DNA from: Geosiphon pyriformis
Taxonomy: Eukaryota; Glomeromycota; Glomeromycetes; Archaeosporales; Geosiphonaceae
Length of the DNA stretch: 64,000 nt
Assembly (NCBI GenBank): GCA_016748015.1
Contig: JAAOMT010000193.1
Span: forward strand, 386,858-450,857
Direction: 5' to 3'
Below, one piece after another: positions 13,140 through 26,230 of this stretch (the first letter of the stretch is position 1; each line of letters opens with the position of its first letter). The translations under genes and the position numbers were made by a program. The notes under the pieces are model-generated. The model was not told the DNA's origin. It searched no databases and worked only from the letters and a program-made list of their open reading frames with translations.

Positions 13140-13740
13140 CTGGTATGTGTAGATTAACTAATCTGATTTTTCCTGATTCACAAAGTGTTGCTTCTGCCTT
13201 AAAAATTTGGACCTAATCCTTTACTTTTCTTTCTATGATTACCATGTATTGGTTATATGGTGAAATAGAAATTAATTAATGAGTGGAAATAATTTCTCCT
13301 TTGTTAACAATTTTTTTCTCTGCCATATTAATTAGTATATCTATTTTACTTATGGATCCAAAACCCTGTATTTCTTTAGCTGTAATTCCTAATTTTTCTC
13401 TGTTTCCTACTGATACTAATTGAGCTATTTTGATCAGAGGCAGAAATATTGCCTGTGCTATCTTTTTATTTGGTTCTATAATGTATGCTTTTTCTAAGTC
13501 ATTTTGTAGCATTGCAATAATATTTCCTACATATTCTGCATCAATTATTCCTCCTCTGATGTTGATTCTATTTTTTGCTAAACTACTTTTGAATGCTAAT
13601 TAAACTATTGTTGTTGTTGAGATTTCTAATACTACTTTGAGATCAATGCAGGTGCATAAATGTGGCTTTTATTTAATGGCATTTTTTTCTAAATATCTCA
13701 GATCAAATCTTATATCAGTATCATGTGCACGTTTTGGCAT
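13140..13740 (-). pseudogene. Element A dUTPase domain
   Basis: dUTPase hydrolyses dUTP and keeps uracil out of DNA. The minus strand shows MLQNDLEKAYIIEPNKKIAQ (motif 4 region with the AQ pair) followed by VSVGNREKLGITAKEIQGFG, the glycine-rich motif 5, intact up to GFGS. The upstream RSS-type motif lies near 13580. A second barrel-like segment follows downstream towards 13100. Confidence 0.75.
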
Positions 13741-13860
13741 AATATTTTCATCATTATCACTGAATCATTTTAGTTTCTGCTCCTTGAAGAGATCAGAAAG
13801 CACAATATATGTTTTGGGATTTGCATTGGAGTCCAAATCATTGTTATTTTTGTTGCCATA

Positions 13861-15420
13861 TTAAGCAGAACTGGAATCATTGTTTTCATTGTCATCATTG
13901 TCGGAGTTTAAATTGGGATTAAAAGTTGATTCTAATTCTGATGTGCAGCTGTTGATTGGTTTCTTTTTCTCTAGGATCATGTAGATCATGCATAGTAGTG
14001 AATTGTAAATAAGGTTACACTCATTACAATATTGGAAGTTACAGAGAATCAAACAATAGTCACATAGTTGTGTGTTTATTTCTTCCAACCATTGCTTTTG
14101 TTCTTCTTAAGTGAATGCTAATTCTTGGTAATGCTCATAAAATTGTTCTAGGTCTATAGGCTTTAGGATAGTATCTGAGTTTGGGCTCTAGTCAAGTTTT
14201 ATGAATTCTGGTAAGTTGTTTTTGATCATCCTTATTTCTTCTGCTAACACTTCTTTGATTTTGGCAAGTGCTATTAATCAGATTTTGTCATTGTTGTATA
14301 GACAACTGTCCAGATGTTTTACTGCTCTTTTCCAGACAGCTTCTATGAAAGTCCTTTTTCTTATCCAGTTATTGATTAGAATTGTGTATTGGCACAATTT
14401 GTCACAAGTTTTTTCTTATCCAGGAATGTTATTCCATATTTCTTTGTCTAATAGAGTTTCTTCACAAGTAAGACAAGATTTGTTGTTCCATTTTCCTTGC
14501 TGTTTTGGTTGTTCAAAGCATTCTAGAATGCAGAAGCAGCAGTAAAATTTGGTTGCTGTAGAGTATTCCTTATTATCACTACAGCATACATCTATTGATA
14601 ATATTTTCTTATCACAATCAATGCATACCAGTTTTGGTTAGGGATAGTTAGATAGTTGTGATGGAGTATAGATGTATAGAATATAAGTGGTAATAGTGAT
14701 TAGTATTGGCTCTTCTTTTTTTTTCCCTTTTTCTTTGTTATTTTCTTCTCACTTCCAAGTTGGTGTCAGTTCAGTACTATCACCATCAATCCATCATGTT
14801 TGGTTGGTATTTTCAGTAAGTTCCTCTTTTTGCTTTTCCTTTCTATTGTTATTCTAGGATAGTATTAGTGATAGTTCATTGTGATCATTGTCAACCCAGA
14901 AAATTTGATAGATTTCTCAAGTAGGTTTTTTTTTTGTTGTCAAACTTGATAAGGGGTGCTGATGGCATGATGATAGGTTTGAAGTGACTACACATGGCTG
15001 GTACACATGTGTGTTGATTATTCTGGTTAAGTTAAAGCTTTTGTGTATTCCAATTGAGTGTTATGTTAGTTTTGAACAACCAGTTGTTGTCAATGAGTGC
15101 TTGGTACTAAGTGGCTTTCATGACTAATATCTTGATTAGTATAATGATGCTGTTAACTTCTATGGGGAGGTTATCAATCTTGCCAATTGGAGTTTTGGTC
15201 GCTTCATTGGCTATTATGATTTAGGCGCTGACAGTGCAATCAACTCGGTAATCTAATTGGTCCATGAGTTGTCATGTGATAATGCTGTCTGCTGACCCAC
15301 TATCTAATATGAGTTTGATAGAGTGACTATCAACTTTAGCATCAGTATATATAGTGGTAATTGGTTTTTCTTTGAGCATGGCTTTACTGAACAAGGGCAT
15401 AGATGACAGTTCCTCGAGTT
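13861..15420 (-). pseudogene. Element A retropepsin and Cys-rich cassette
   Basis: Minus strand near 15330-15290 reads SIKLILDSGSADSIIT, an intact retropepsin active site, followed by a stop. Downstream to about 14560 is the Cys-rich cassette seen in D, and at 14088-13861 a segment with CDYCLILCNFQYCNECNL and an acidic Asn/Asp/Ser stretch. The same segment precedes the dUTPase in B and D. Confidence 0.7.
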
Positions 15421-15476
15421 CGAACAGGAAGATTGCTATTAGTGATTCATTATTGGTGATGGTGGTTGAAAATATA

Positions 15477-17000
15477 TTATTGATGAGTGGTTGTGTTTGG
15501 TTGGTTTTTATGTAATTGGGTAAGACATTTTCTGTGGTAATCAGGAGACTTAAATAGTTCTAAAAACTCATGTTTTGAGTATATCTGGTTTTTGAACTTC
15601 ACTAATGTGATTCTAATGGCTGGTTGGATAAACTGGGAATCAGTTGGTGGACAACTATTGCTGATCTTCAGTTTTGAGTGACTCTTGATCTGAGATTTCC
15701 TGATGTCATCTGAGCTGAGTTTGGTGGTAGTATAAAAATTTGTTGGGGTTGATATATTATTTGTGGCTGTAGTTGATAAATAACTGGTGCTGGAGTCTGA
15801 TAAATGAGTGGTTAATAAATTGGCAACTGTATCACTAGTATGTAATTTGATTAACATATTTCTGAGTTGGGTTGATATCTTGAAGTTTGAAACTGGCAAT
15901 TGGAATTTTGATATTGATTTTCCAATTGTTGGTTATTTATTCTTAATCTGCAGTAAATTTTCAAATGTTCTTGTTTACTACAGTAGTGGTAAACATATGT
16001 CTTCTATTGCTACTGTTGATTGGTTAAGAATAATAAACATGACTGATTCTGGAAACAATTTGCATTTTCTTGAGTATTGTATCATTGTGAAAGTTAATAA
16101 ATTGTCTGATTGTTAGCTAAATATCTCTCTAATTTTTGATTAATGGAATTACTGAATTGTTTCAACTTAGAATTCAATTCAGATAATCCATTCATTACTA
16201 AATTGACAGCTTAAGCATGGTTAGCTTCGAGTTTGGCAGATTCAAAATTCTGTGCATTGGTAACTGTATCTTGGAAAGTTTGTAAGTGCATTGAGCATAT
16301 GCATTGAAAAATACTACTGCACAGTTCATAAATGAACTGGTTTAGAATCTGTGGTGCTGTAAAGTAATTTGCATTAATTGCTTGTATTTGGTGCAAGTTT
16401 TTATAGAAGTGTTCTAAGTAAGTAGTAACTGCTTCAGTTTTTCCTTGCTTGATAGTAGTAAAAATATTGGCTAAGCAATTAATACTGTTATTATTGCTAA
16501 AATATCTCAAGAACTCAAGCTTAAATGTATTGAAATTTTGTGGTTTGTTGACCAAGCTCTAATATCACAAGTTGGCAGTATTCTAAAGGAAGTATAAAAT
16601 GGTTTGCATGACTCTTGTATCATTCCATCTGTTGGCTGCAATGGTTTTTTCCATATCGTTCAATCACACTTGGGCATTATTTTTTTTACTGGTGAATTTT
16701 TCAAGTTTTATTATTAGGGCATAGGCTATTAGTTGTTGTGGTAATTGAAGTGGTAATTGCTAAGATAGTATTGGCAGCTGTTGAAGTTGTTTAGCAATCA
16801 GACCAATTGGTTGTTGATTAATAACAATTTTTGAAGATAAGTTTTGCTGATTAATTAACTTGGAGTTTGGATTGTTCTAAGTTTGTTGGGTTTAAATATT
16901 CAGAGTTTCAACTTCCAGATTTTTTGCAATCAGATTTTGGTAATTAAATTCTTGATTCTCTTCTTTTTTTTTTTTTTCTTCTGATGCCATTATCTTTCAA
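15477..17000 (-). pseudogene. Element A Gag (decayed)
   Basis: The capsid segment at 16555-16211 (minus) reads FLRYFSNNNSINCLANIF and AVTTYLEHFYKNLHQIQ, with ILNQFIYELCSSIFQCI after it. The same blocks occur in B and D. At 15899-15477 is the linker beginning MPVSNFKISTQLRNM, which leads to the protease. Stops separate the blocks. The zinc knuckle region near 15990-15950 is altered (CYYSSG-like). Confidence 0.75.
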
Positions 17001-17680
17001 GAACTTGTGGTTTTGAAATCTGGTGAAGATAGTGGTAATCAAAATTCTGATGGCATTGGCAATCATAATTTAAATCCTTCAAAGTAATTGCTATAGGTTT
17101 CTAATAATTCTGCTTTTTTTTGTTTACTTTAAAATAAAAGTCATCCAAATGTTGATGTCACATTTAATGTAGATGTGTTTGCTGATACAATATTGATGGT
17201 ACTTCCAGGTGTATAATAATATAATAGATATAGTAGAAATTCAATTTTTTGCTTTTTCCATGTTGGTAATTGTATTTTTTTTGGAGTTACTGCTGGTGTT
17301 TATAGCTTTTTTTTACCCTTATCTGTGTAGGTAATAGAGAATTGTTGTTAAGTGTATCTTTTAATTTCTTGATTAATTTCTCTAATAATTAGTGCAAAAC
17401 TATAATTTTATGGTAAGCTGGTATATTGGATTAATTTTGTATAGAAATTTTCTTTTGCTGATTTGATGTTAACTGGTTTTTTAAGAAAATCTGTGATTCA
17501 TTTGTTGACATAAAAGTTGAAGGCTGATTTCACTAAATAATAGTTGTTGGTTAAGTCTAATTGTTGACTGTACTATTAAAACAAAGATTTAGCAAATTCT
17601 AAATGGTTTGTTTTTATTATTTCTGATTCTGCCACTTTTGAATAATTGTTGTTGGTGCTGGTTTTCTGTAGGATTATATT

Positions 17681-17695
17681 TCACAGGAAGCACCA
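17681..17695 (-). promoter_or_regulatory. Primer-binding site of element A
   Basis: On the minus strand TGGTGCTTCCTGTGA starts two bases inside the 5' LTR end. It is complementary to a tRNA 3' end TCACAGGAAGCACCA. Confidence 0.6.
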
Positions 17696-17697
17696 AA

Positions 17698-18567
17698 TGT
17701 TACAGGTGATTATTTGAAGTCCCAAAGCAAATAACAAACCCATAACTTGGTGCTTAATTGATATACTGATGGTGGTTTCTGAAGATTGTTTGTATTTGAA
17801 AGTTTTTGTGATCTGAAAGTTTTGGTTAAGTCTTTTATATAATGGACAGAAATCTAAGTGTTGTTTTATCTGTCACTTCCTGGAATCACAATTCCATCAA
17901 ATTTCTTTCTTAGTATGATGACTGGTAATTCTTCTGGTAAGCTATCCTCAAATTTATGAGTTCTCTACCCTTGTTTTACAGGTTTTTTACCAGTTCCTAT
18001 AATGTCTATAACTCAGTGCTTTTTAATCCTTAGTCAATTAGTAAAACAAAAAGAAATATCAAAAGAAAATATAAAAATAAAAAAATAAAAAAAAATAAAG
18101 AAATAAGCCAAGACAATAAATATTAGTATTCTATCAATAGCTGTGATTAAAAGCCATTGTTCCAATGTGATTAAGTATTAACATGAAGCATTGATAGTGG
18201 AGAATAGATTGAGATAGTGAATAATTATTTATTGATATTTGTGAATAAAAAGATTGCTTAGATCAAATCTAAACTGGGAGGTCTGTTTTTTCTACTTTTA
18301 ATACTACTGCTATATATACATAATTGAGATTTCTCAATTCTTTAATTTTTCACACCAGGAATCCTGGAATTCTTGGAATCCTGCAATTTCTTTTGAGAAA
18401 AATCTTGGAATTCTGGAATCTTGCAATTCTTTATATGAGAATTCTGAAATTTCTGAAATCTTGCAATTCCTTTTGAGAGGAATTCTGGAATTTCACATTT
18501 ACTACAGCTACTTCTGATTGGCTAATTTATATGCTAATATACTTTCTATATTTTATGAGTAATAACA
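17698..18567 (-). repeat. Element A 5' LTR
   Basis: Plus-strand ends TGTTACAGG and AATAACA. Very similar to 8528-9404 along its length, with a 3-bp insertion near the outer end (TGTTATTACTC on the minus strand against TGTTACTC in relatives). Confidence 0.88.
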
Positions 18568-19107
18568 ATAAATACACACAAGTACTAGCTATCTGTGGTC
18601 ATTTTAAATCTAGCACCAACACAACAGCACCACTCATCAAATTTAACAACAAAAAAAAAAATCTATCTGAGAAGCCTACTAAGTTTCCTGGGCCAACACC
18701 AAACACAATAAGTTATCACTAATACTTTTTTGAGATGACAAAGGAAAGAGAAAAAAAAAAGACACACCAAAAGAAGACACCATTAACAAAGAAATAACTA
18801 GTGGCTAAGGAAGTTCATACTCTGTGCACAAGCCACTAAAGCAACCACCATATATTCCACTCAAATGCCAAAATTATGACAAGAAACTTTCTTCTATGAG
18901 AGCTTGGATAGTGCCCAATAAAGACTACTGGACACGAACTCATTATTATTGCAAATTGTGCTACAGAGAATAGTATGACTATCCAAAATGACAAGGCAAG
19001 TAAAACAATAAATTATGTCTTGCTTGTAGAGAACAGTTATTCAATGAAGAAATGTGGAATAACATTTCTAGTTAAGAAGAAACATATGACACTTTGTGCC
19101 AATACAT
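18568..19107 (+). pseudogene. Element B, continuation: protease C-terminus and Cys-rich cassette
   Basis: Resumes element B after A. The first bases match D 41150-41240 (CTGTGGTCATTTTAAA against CTGTGGCCACTTTCAAA). Then comes a run with YYCKLCYRE-like and CLACREQL-like pairs of cysteines and a final TLCQYIVT-like end, matching D up to CQYTIL. It stops at 19107 inside 'ccaatacat', where C is inserted. B resumes at 27687 with 'aatcctcat', exactly as D reads at 41633-41648. Confidence 0.75.
19104..19107. repeat. Target site duplication of element C (left copy)
   Basis: ACAT, identical to 27687-27690. The unoccupied paralogous site in D (near 41640) carries a single ACAC there, which confirms a 4-bp duplication. 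Confidence 0.85.
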
Positions 19108-20640
19108 TGTTACAGTTGAAACTTATACTTCTTATTAATTATTACATGTATTAGCCACTAATATTATATAAATTAGCCACTCTATTTTTAGTAAGTGATC
19201 ATTGACCTGATTATTGACCTAGTCGTTGACCTAATCATTGACCACTTTTGATAGCTATATAAGCAATAAATCTCTTAACTGTAGAAAAGCATGAAGAATC
19301 AAAAAAAATAAATAAATAAAATAACAACTTTCATCTCAATTATTCTCTTATTGCTAATTTCCTTTTCCCTACTTTCAAGTATCTGAACATCTTAAAGATA
19401 AAAAATTACTTATTGGTTATTTCTTATCTTTTTCTTGAAATGTATAATTGCAACATTTGGAGATTATTGAATAAAACATGACTGAAGAGCACATCTGATA
19501 TTTGATATTGAATTCTAAGAGCACTGACATAAGGCATAGAATTATACCAAGTGTGATCATTTGTTGACAGTATGGACTATCTCTCTACCTTCAGATTTTT
19601 TGGTTACTTTGAAAAGTATAGCAATGTTACTCATAGAATATAGAAAATATAGTATTATTAGTCAGTAGATATTAGCCAATCAGAGGTAGACGTAGTAAAT
19701 ATGAAATTCCAGAATTCCTCTTAAAAGAATTGCAAAATTCTAAGAATTTTAGGATTCCCTAATGAGGAATTGCAGGATTCCAGAATTCCAGGATTCCTCT
19801 CATCAGGAATCACAGAATTCTTGTCACAAAGAATTGAGGAATTGAGAAATCTCAATTATGTATATATAACAGTAAAATTAGAAGCTGAAAAGACAGATCT
19901 CTCAAGTTTAGATTTAATCTAAGCAACTCTCCAAATCACAACCATCTAATAAATAACTATTTGTTATCTTAAATTCACTTCCACTATCAACACTTCATGT
20001 TGATAGTAATCAACTCTTAACCACACTGGAACAATAGCTCTTGATCATGGCTATTGACAGAATACTAATTTGTAAATCACTTTGGCTTATTTTTTTTCTT
20101 TATATATTTTCTTTTCTTTTCTTTTCTTCATTTTTCTTGCTTTGAGTTTATTGTTGTTTACTAACTTTATTGAGGATTAATGCGCAGGGCACTGACATCA
20201 GAATAAACGTGACTGGTAAAAAACCCAGGAATAAGAGTAGAACACTCGATTGAGGATAGCTTACCAGGAAGAATACCAGCCATCAAGCTGAGAAAAAAAT
20301 TGATGAAACTGTGGTTTCAGAAAGCTACAGATAAAACTTTTACCATTGAATCTCTGTTCATTATACAAAAAACTCAATTAGAAAACCTTCAGATAAAATA
20401 CCTTCAGATTATCATCATCACCAATCATCTTGAGCACCAAGTTACAGGTTTGTTATTTTATCAACACTCCAAATAATCACTTGTAACAGTAACTAAGATA
20501 TTTTATAAGACTAATCTCACACATTGAATCTTTATTCATTCAATTCATTCTTTGAAGTTGAATTCTTTTTGATTCTTTTTATCACTCTATAATTCTGTTT
20601 TCCCTTGCTATCTATTAGCTTATTACTCTAACCCATAACA
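19108..20640 (+). repeat. Element C 5' LTR, split by a solo LTR
   Basis: Starts TGTTACAGTTGAAACTT and ends ACCCATAACA. It corresponds to 26962-27686 once 19625-20488 is removed. A 12-bp minisatellite (ATTGACCTGATC type) occurs at about 19199-19242, with roughly four units. Confidence 0.85.
19625..20488 (+). mobile_element. Solo LTR (A/B family) inside the C 5' LTR
   Basis: Starts TGTTACTCATAGAATATAG and ends CACTTGTAACA, with U3 repeats of the GGAATTCCAG type at about 19705-19855 like those of A. Flanked by GCAA (19621-19624) and GTAA (20489-20492). The uninterrupted C 3' LTR reads ATATAGTGACTGAGATA here, so the empty site is visible. No internal sequence remains, as expected after LTR-LTR recombination. 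Confidence 0.9.
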
Positions 20641-20693
20641 TAAAAGTGGTGCTCTCTATGAGGTTGTCAAAATCCACTTTGTTTCTTATTTGT

Positions 20694-22260
20694 ATGGGTG
20701 ATTATTCATACCTGCCACAACAATCAAAAGAATACTTTAAAGCATACAACAAAAACAATCTAGATTTTATTGAACTTAATCTTTTGCCCTTCTGCTTGAT
20801 TTGCTTTCTCATTGAAGAACAATCCAGCAGACAATTCCAAGACTTTTAGAACTGGTTTCTGAATGAGCATTCAGCTGAAACCTACACAATTTATACAACT
20901 TATTACTTTGACTAAGCTTATTTTGAAGATAACTTTGATGAAAGAAACAACAATATCAATCAGCTCTTATATTCTACAATCTTTAAACAACAGCCCCCTA
21001 ATTTCGAATATCTGAATCATCAAATCCACATTTGGATTGCTGCCCATCAATTAACAGAAACTCCTCTTAAAACAGAAGAAAAAAGCTATTAAACCACTCC
21101 TGTTTTTGATCTCTTTTTAAGTGAATCAGAACACTCCACACAAACAGTTACATCTAAACCAATGGTTCAAGACCCTCTACAACAAAACATTCTAATCACC
21201 CTCCAAGATATACAAACTGCTTTAGGGTGAAGAAACAACACCCCATTACCATTATTCAGAGGTAATGCCCAAGATTCAATCAAATGGCTGGATGATTTTG
21301 AGAGAGCTATTACAGCAAACCAATATAATAATAAATACAAGTTCCAAATTGTTGGTGGCTACCTCCAAGGCTCTTTTGCTACTTGGTTCTCACAAGAAAC
21401 CAATACCAATGCTCAGCAAAAAATCATTAGATGGGCACTGGCAAATGCTGAAGAAGACAACACCTCTTTTACTATCCAGTTTGAAACTAAATTTAGAACT
21501 CCCATCTTAATTTCAAAATGGCATATGGAATTAGAAAAAAAAACTCAAGGCCCTGGTGAGGTTGTAATAGAATATGCCAAAACAATAAGAAAACTCATTA
21601 AACGAGTAGACTTTGGAAGAAATTGGACAGAAGAACAGAAAATACATTTCTTTACAAAAGGACTGAAAACTGATCTATCATATGCTCTTTGGTCCCTTCT
21701 GGTCTTGAAAAATAATCCCACAACAGACATGGCCATTGAACTTGCTCAGAGAATAGAAAACAATTAAAGAATGCACCTAGGATCCACACTTCCAGTTTTT
21801 GCTTCTGCTCCTGTTATGGCTCTTGCTCCCCAAATGGCTGCTACCTCTTTTGCTGCCCAAACTCAAGACTTAAATGAACAGTTAATAGATAGACTTACAG
21901 CTAATCTTGTCTGGCTATTAGAACCATTGGCCCAAGCAGTTAGAGAGAATTAACAATCCCAAAGACCCAGATTTGAATCCTGTTTTAATCAGTCCCAACA
22001 ACCACCATATCAAAGACAGCAAAATTGTGGCCCATCTGTGTACTATTATTGTGGACTAACTGGACACTTTTCAAAAGACTGCAACAATCTTCTATTGCCC
22101 TTTTCAGCTCCTAGAAACAATGACAATTAAAACAACAGAACCATTAACAATAATATTCCCAACCAAAGAACCAATCATGCCAACATCAATTTCTTTGAAG
22201 AAAATCCTCTAGTTAAAGCCACTGTTTATCAGCCTTTAAACTGGTAGATGCACCTCCAAA
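20694..22260 (+). pseudogene. Element C Gag (decayed)
   Basis: One frame from ATG 20694 (MGDYSYLPQQSKEYFKAYN) runs to about 22260 with several stops. The capsid part has SIKWLDDFERAITANQYNN, then SFATWFSQETNTNAQQK and FTKGLKTDLSYALWSLL. The zinc knuckle near 22035-22085 reads VYYYCGLTGHFSKDC, so the first Cys of CX2CX4HX4C is Tyr. The start is chosen because it follows the primer-binding region and keeps the frame of the capsid. Confidence 0.75.
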
Positions 22261-22399
22261 GAGTGAGAGTGCAAGCCAACCAGAAAAAAACCCTTTTTAT
22301 GCTTTTAACCTAACTGATAATGATCATAATATAGATAAACTAGCAATCAACACCTCTGAATCAACCAGAAAGAAGAAAAAAACCAAGATTGATTTTGTC

Positions 22400-23053
22400 T
22401 TGGATCCAAACAAAGCATCCAAATCATTTGCTGATAACAATGAGCCATCAAAGACTAAGGTTTTTAAAAATTCTCCAAAGTTGGAACCCCCAGAAATTGT
22501 ACAAAAATCTGGACCCTATTCTGTTGTTAAAGATCTCATAGAAACCCCAGCACACATTACATTTGGCCAACTGATGACCCATCCACAATTTAGAAAAGAT
22601 CTTCACAAATTATTGATACCAAAAAAAAAGACACCAAAGATCAACAAACACTCTCGCCAAGCTGGACTTGTTGATAACAGCAATATTACCCCTCTGATTT
22701 ATAAAGCCCAAGTGGCTGGTTACTTCATTGATCTGATTCTAAACAGTAGATCATCTGTTAGTGTAATTGCCAAACATTTTCTTGAAGCAATTGGCAGAAA
22801 GATTGATAAGTCTTCTACAAGATCAATGACTAATGTACATGATGACAAGAAAAAAGGCCTAGGCATAGCCAAAGCTATTCCTGTTTACATCAATAGTATC
22901 AGCATTAAAACAGATATAAAAGTATCTAAAGCAAAAGAGTACACCATCATTGTTGGTAATGAATGGCTTAAGAAAGCCAAAGCACTACTTGACTATAAAC
23001 TTTGTGAACAAACTATCAGATGTGGTGAGAAACTCATTGTGGTTAAATGCTGA
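22400..23053 (+). pseudogene. Element C retropepsin (active site mutated)
   Basis: A 217-residue open frame whose second half is a retroviral-type protease: GYFIDLILNSRSSVSVIAK, then AIPVYINSISIKTDI and YTIIVGNEWLKKAKALLDY. The catalytic triad should read DSG or DTG, but here it is NSR. Both changes are G to A, so the enzyme would be dead. A Cys-rich stretch near 23340-23430 (CAWCWCNKLL and CKFCLIYY) follows before the RT. Confidence 0.8.
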
Positions 23054-23429
23054 CATTGGACAACCCCTCCAGTATTCAAGCAGAACCAATAAGAAGAACA
23101 ATCAAATGAATCAGATAACGATAAGAGTGATGATAAAAAAGATTAAGAAGAACCAGAAGAAACTGCTGAACTTGTTTATACTATCTTTACCAGCAATGGC
23201 AAGCCACTGGACAATATTAAAGCTAACAAAAAAAAAATCATATTAAATGGCAAGCTAATCTGCTAGCCCTACTATAATATCCTCAGAAGAACCTTTGACA
23301 GAAAACTTAGCAAGAAAGCAAAATACAGTTATTGGTGGCATGGCCCTTGTGCATGGTGCTGGTGTAATAAACTTTTGTATTCACCAAGTAATGAATGCAA
23401 ATTCTGTCTAATCTACTACAAAGATTGGA

Positions 23430-24900
23430 AACCAATTAGCTTAATATTTCAAGAAGAACTTAAAGAAATACAAAAGTTCTTTGAGAATGAACCACCTGAA
23501 ATCCAATCACTAGTTGTAAAACAAAGAGAATCTTCTTTTAAAGAAAGAAAAATGGACATTAAAAATCTGTTGGTTAGAAATAGCCCAGTTATCTCAAAAG
23601 AAAGTGATGTTCCTGGATGAACTCATGTGATACAACACACCATCACCACCAAAGAAACTCACCCCATCCATTTGAAGCCTTATTAATTCAATTAACACAA
23701 TGATGAGTTTATCAAGAAAGAGATAAACTGAATGAAAAATCTTGGATTCATATAAGAAACCAAGAGTGAATGGGCTTTCCCAGTTGTAGTGGTATTCAAA
23801 AAAGGTGGAACTCTATGCTTCTGTGTTAACTACCATCAATTAAATGCCATCACTATAAGAGACATGTACTCACTTCTCAAAATTAATACAATGTTAAATA
23901 AATTCAATGGTGCTGCTTTCTTTTCAACCATTGATTTAACTGCTAGATTTTGGCAAGTAGAGATGGATCCAAAAAGCAGAAAGAAAACTGCCTTTATCAT
24001 CAAGTATGGCACCTATGAATTCACAGTTATGCCTTTTGGTCTTACCAATGCTTCTCCCACTTTTCAATGTCTAATGGATAAAGTGTTTGAATCAGTAAAA
24101 GAAAAATTTGTTCTGGTTTACTTGGATGACATAATGGTATATTCAAAAACCTGGAATGAACATCTTGAACATTTACAAAAGGTTTTTAATCTGCTCAGAA
24201 ATGCTGGCCTTAAGATCAACCCAATCAAATCTTTCTTTGGATGCCAATTCACCTAATTTTTTGGTCATCTTGTTACAAAAGATGAAATCTTTCCTGATCC
24301 AGCTAAAGTTAAAAAAGTTCAAAACATTAGACACCCAATAAATGTTCCTAAACTATGCTCTTTTCTTGGTTTGGCCTCTTACTATTACAAATTTATCAAG
24401 GATTTCTCCAAAATTGCTTTTCTTTTCAATCAGCTACTCAAGAAAAATGTCAATTATCACTAGAGCACTTATCAACAAAAAGCTTTTGAATTTTTGAAGG
24501 AAAAACTTCTTACTAAATCAATTCTCAAACAACCTGATCTGGACCAACCTTTTATCCTCCACATTAATGCATCTGGCTATGAACTTGGTGCTGTCCTTTC
24601 ACAGAAAGATAAAAATGGCAGAGAACATGCTATAGCATATGTCAGTAGATCTCTCACACCATCAGAAAAAAACTATTCAGTTACTGAACAAGAATGTCTA
24701 GCAGTAGTTTGGGCTACCAACTACTGGGATTAATATTTTCTTGGTGCAAAATTCTTAGTGGTAACAGATTATCAAGCCTTGGTTTGGCTGGGCAAGAAAA
24801 AGAAACTGGAACACAAAAAATAACTCACTGGATACTCCACTTGGATGAATTCGACTATAATATTTAACACTGCAAAGGAGCAAATCATCAAAATACTGAC
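23430..24900 (+). pseudogene. Element C reverse transcriptase-RNase H
   Basis: RT at 23789-24256 shows FFSTIDLTARFWQVEMDP, then MPFGLTNASPTFQ and LVYLDDIMVYSKTWNEHL, so the YLDD active site is intact. The connection and RNase H follow (24290-24800) with CSFLGLASYYYKFI, ILHINASGYELGAVLSQK (first RNase H Asp changed to Asn), AYVSRSLTPSEKNY and VVTDYQALVWL. Stops fall at about 24254, 24463 and 24731. It resembles ordinary Ty3/gypsy pol. Confidence 0.85.
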
Positions 24901-25069
24901 ACTCTATTTAGACTTACCATCCAGTGACAGTACAATCTCTTAAACCAAACCAACTTAATTATTAGTAATTCCTTCATAAACAAACACGATAATGGACTTG
25001 GACAACTACTCTGTCTTAATGAAATTTTTGGATAAAAAACAATACTCATCTGAATACACTTGACAGCAA

Positions 25070-26230
25070 AAAGAATATTTGCACAAACAATCAAATTTTT
25101 ATTTGATCTGCCAGAACCAATTATACAAAAGAAACAGAAAAGATTCTGACTGCTTCCAGAGAGTCATCAGATTTGAAAAAAGAGAAATTGTAATATACAA
25201 CATGCACACAGACCCATTAGCTGGACACTTTGGAAAAACAAAGACAATTCAGAAAACTTTAGCTTGCTATTATTGGCCTATTTTGGGAAAAAACATTGCT
25301 GAATACATCAAAATCTGTGACATCTGCCAAAGAAAAGACAAACCCAATCACAAAGAAGATATCCATCCAATCTCTGTTGATCAACCATTTGACAGAATTG
25401 GTATAAATGTTGTTGGATCTTTAACAATTATTTCTGATGGCAACAGATATATTATCACAGCTACCAACTATCTTACAAAGTGAGTAGAAGCAAGAGCCAC
25501 CCCAGACCAAACAGCAGTCTTAATAGCCAATTTCATTTATGAAAATATCATCTGCTGTCATGGCTGCCCCAAAGAACTTTTATCTGATAGAGGAAGAGCT
25601 TTTCTCAGTACACTGGTTGAAGAACTTTATAGAAAAATGGGAATATGTCATAAACTTTTCTTCTCTTATCACTCCCAAACAAATGGCCTAGTAGAACATT
25701 TCAATAAAACATTATGTGAAACTCTAGCCAAAACCAATAAAGAAACAAACTTATAGGACAAAGTACTGCCTTCAGCTTTGTTTGCTTATAGAATTGTAAA
25801 TTATGACACAACAAGTTATGAATCTTTTTATCAGCTCTATGGATGCATGGCAATGCTACCAATAGAAACTAATATTGAAACAATATCCTTTGAAGAGATC
25901 ACAATAGGGAATTACAAAGACATTTTGCAAAAAAGACTTAGTACCATTCTTGACTCCTTGGTAGAAGCACGAATAATTGCTTTTGAAAAGATAAAACAGT
26001 TCCAAGAAAAGCTTAAAAAAAAGAAAACCTATAAAACACTTTCTTTAAGTGTTGGTGACTTGGTATTGGAATATTGTTTAGACAGAGACAATGTCTATAG
26101 TAATAAATTTTTTAGCCAGTGAAAAGGACCTTTTATAATCAACAAAGTTTTGAACAATGGTTCTTATATTCTTCAAGATCAATCTGAAACAATCTTCAAT
26201 AATCGTTCTGTTTACAGTACATGACTTAAG
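25070..26230 (+). pseudogene. Element C integrase
   Basis: Zinc domain with MHTDPLAGHFGKTKTIQKT and YIKICDICQRKDKPN (HHCC). Core: FDRIGINVVGSLTI has Asn where the first catalytic Asp is expected (G to A). KELLSDRGRAFLS keeps the second Asp, and HSQTNGLVEHFNKTL keeps the Glu. The C-terminal part has KGPFIINKVLNNGSYIL, a GPF/Y module. Three stops interrupt the frame. Confidence 0.85.

Larger units (their letters stand above)
8528..18567 (-). mobile_element. Element A: minus-strand Ty3/gypsy element inserted in B
   Basis: A complete element of about 10 kb with LTRs at both ends (3' LTR 8528-9404, 5' LTR 17698-18567), in opposite orientation to its host B. Internal order on the minus strand is Gag, retropepsin, Cys cassette, dUTPase, RT-RNase H, integrase and 3' ORF. 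The B protease region continues on either side, proving insertion. The two LTRs are closely alike with C/T differences. Open frames on the plus strand here are antisense shadows. Confidence 0.9.

Noticed and set aside
9923-14545. Several plus-strand open frames (for example 10402-10689, 12508-12714, 14201-14545)
   Set aside because: They are antisense to the pol gene of element A, whose minus-strand translation has recognisable RT, integrase and dUTPase motifs.
19199-19242. Short repeats considered as a CRISPR-like array
   Set aside because: The 12-bp units are directly adjacent without unique spacers and lie in an LTR, so this is a minisatellite.
21265-21510. Open frame inside the C Gag
   Set aside because: It is a shadow frame. 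The adjacent frame encodes the capsid block SIKWLDDFERAITANQ.
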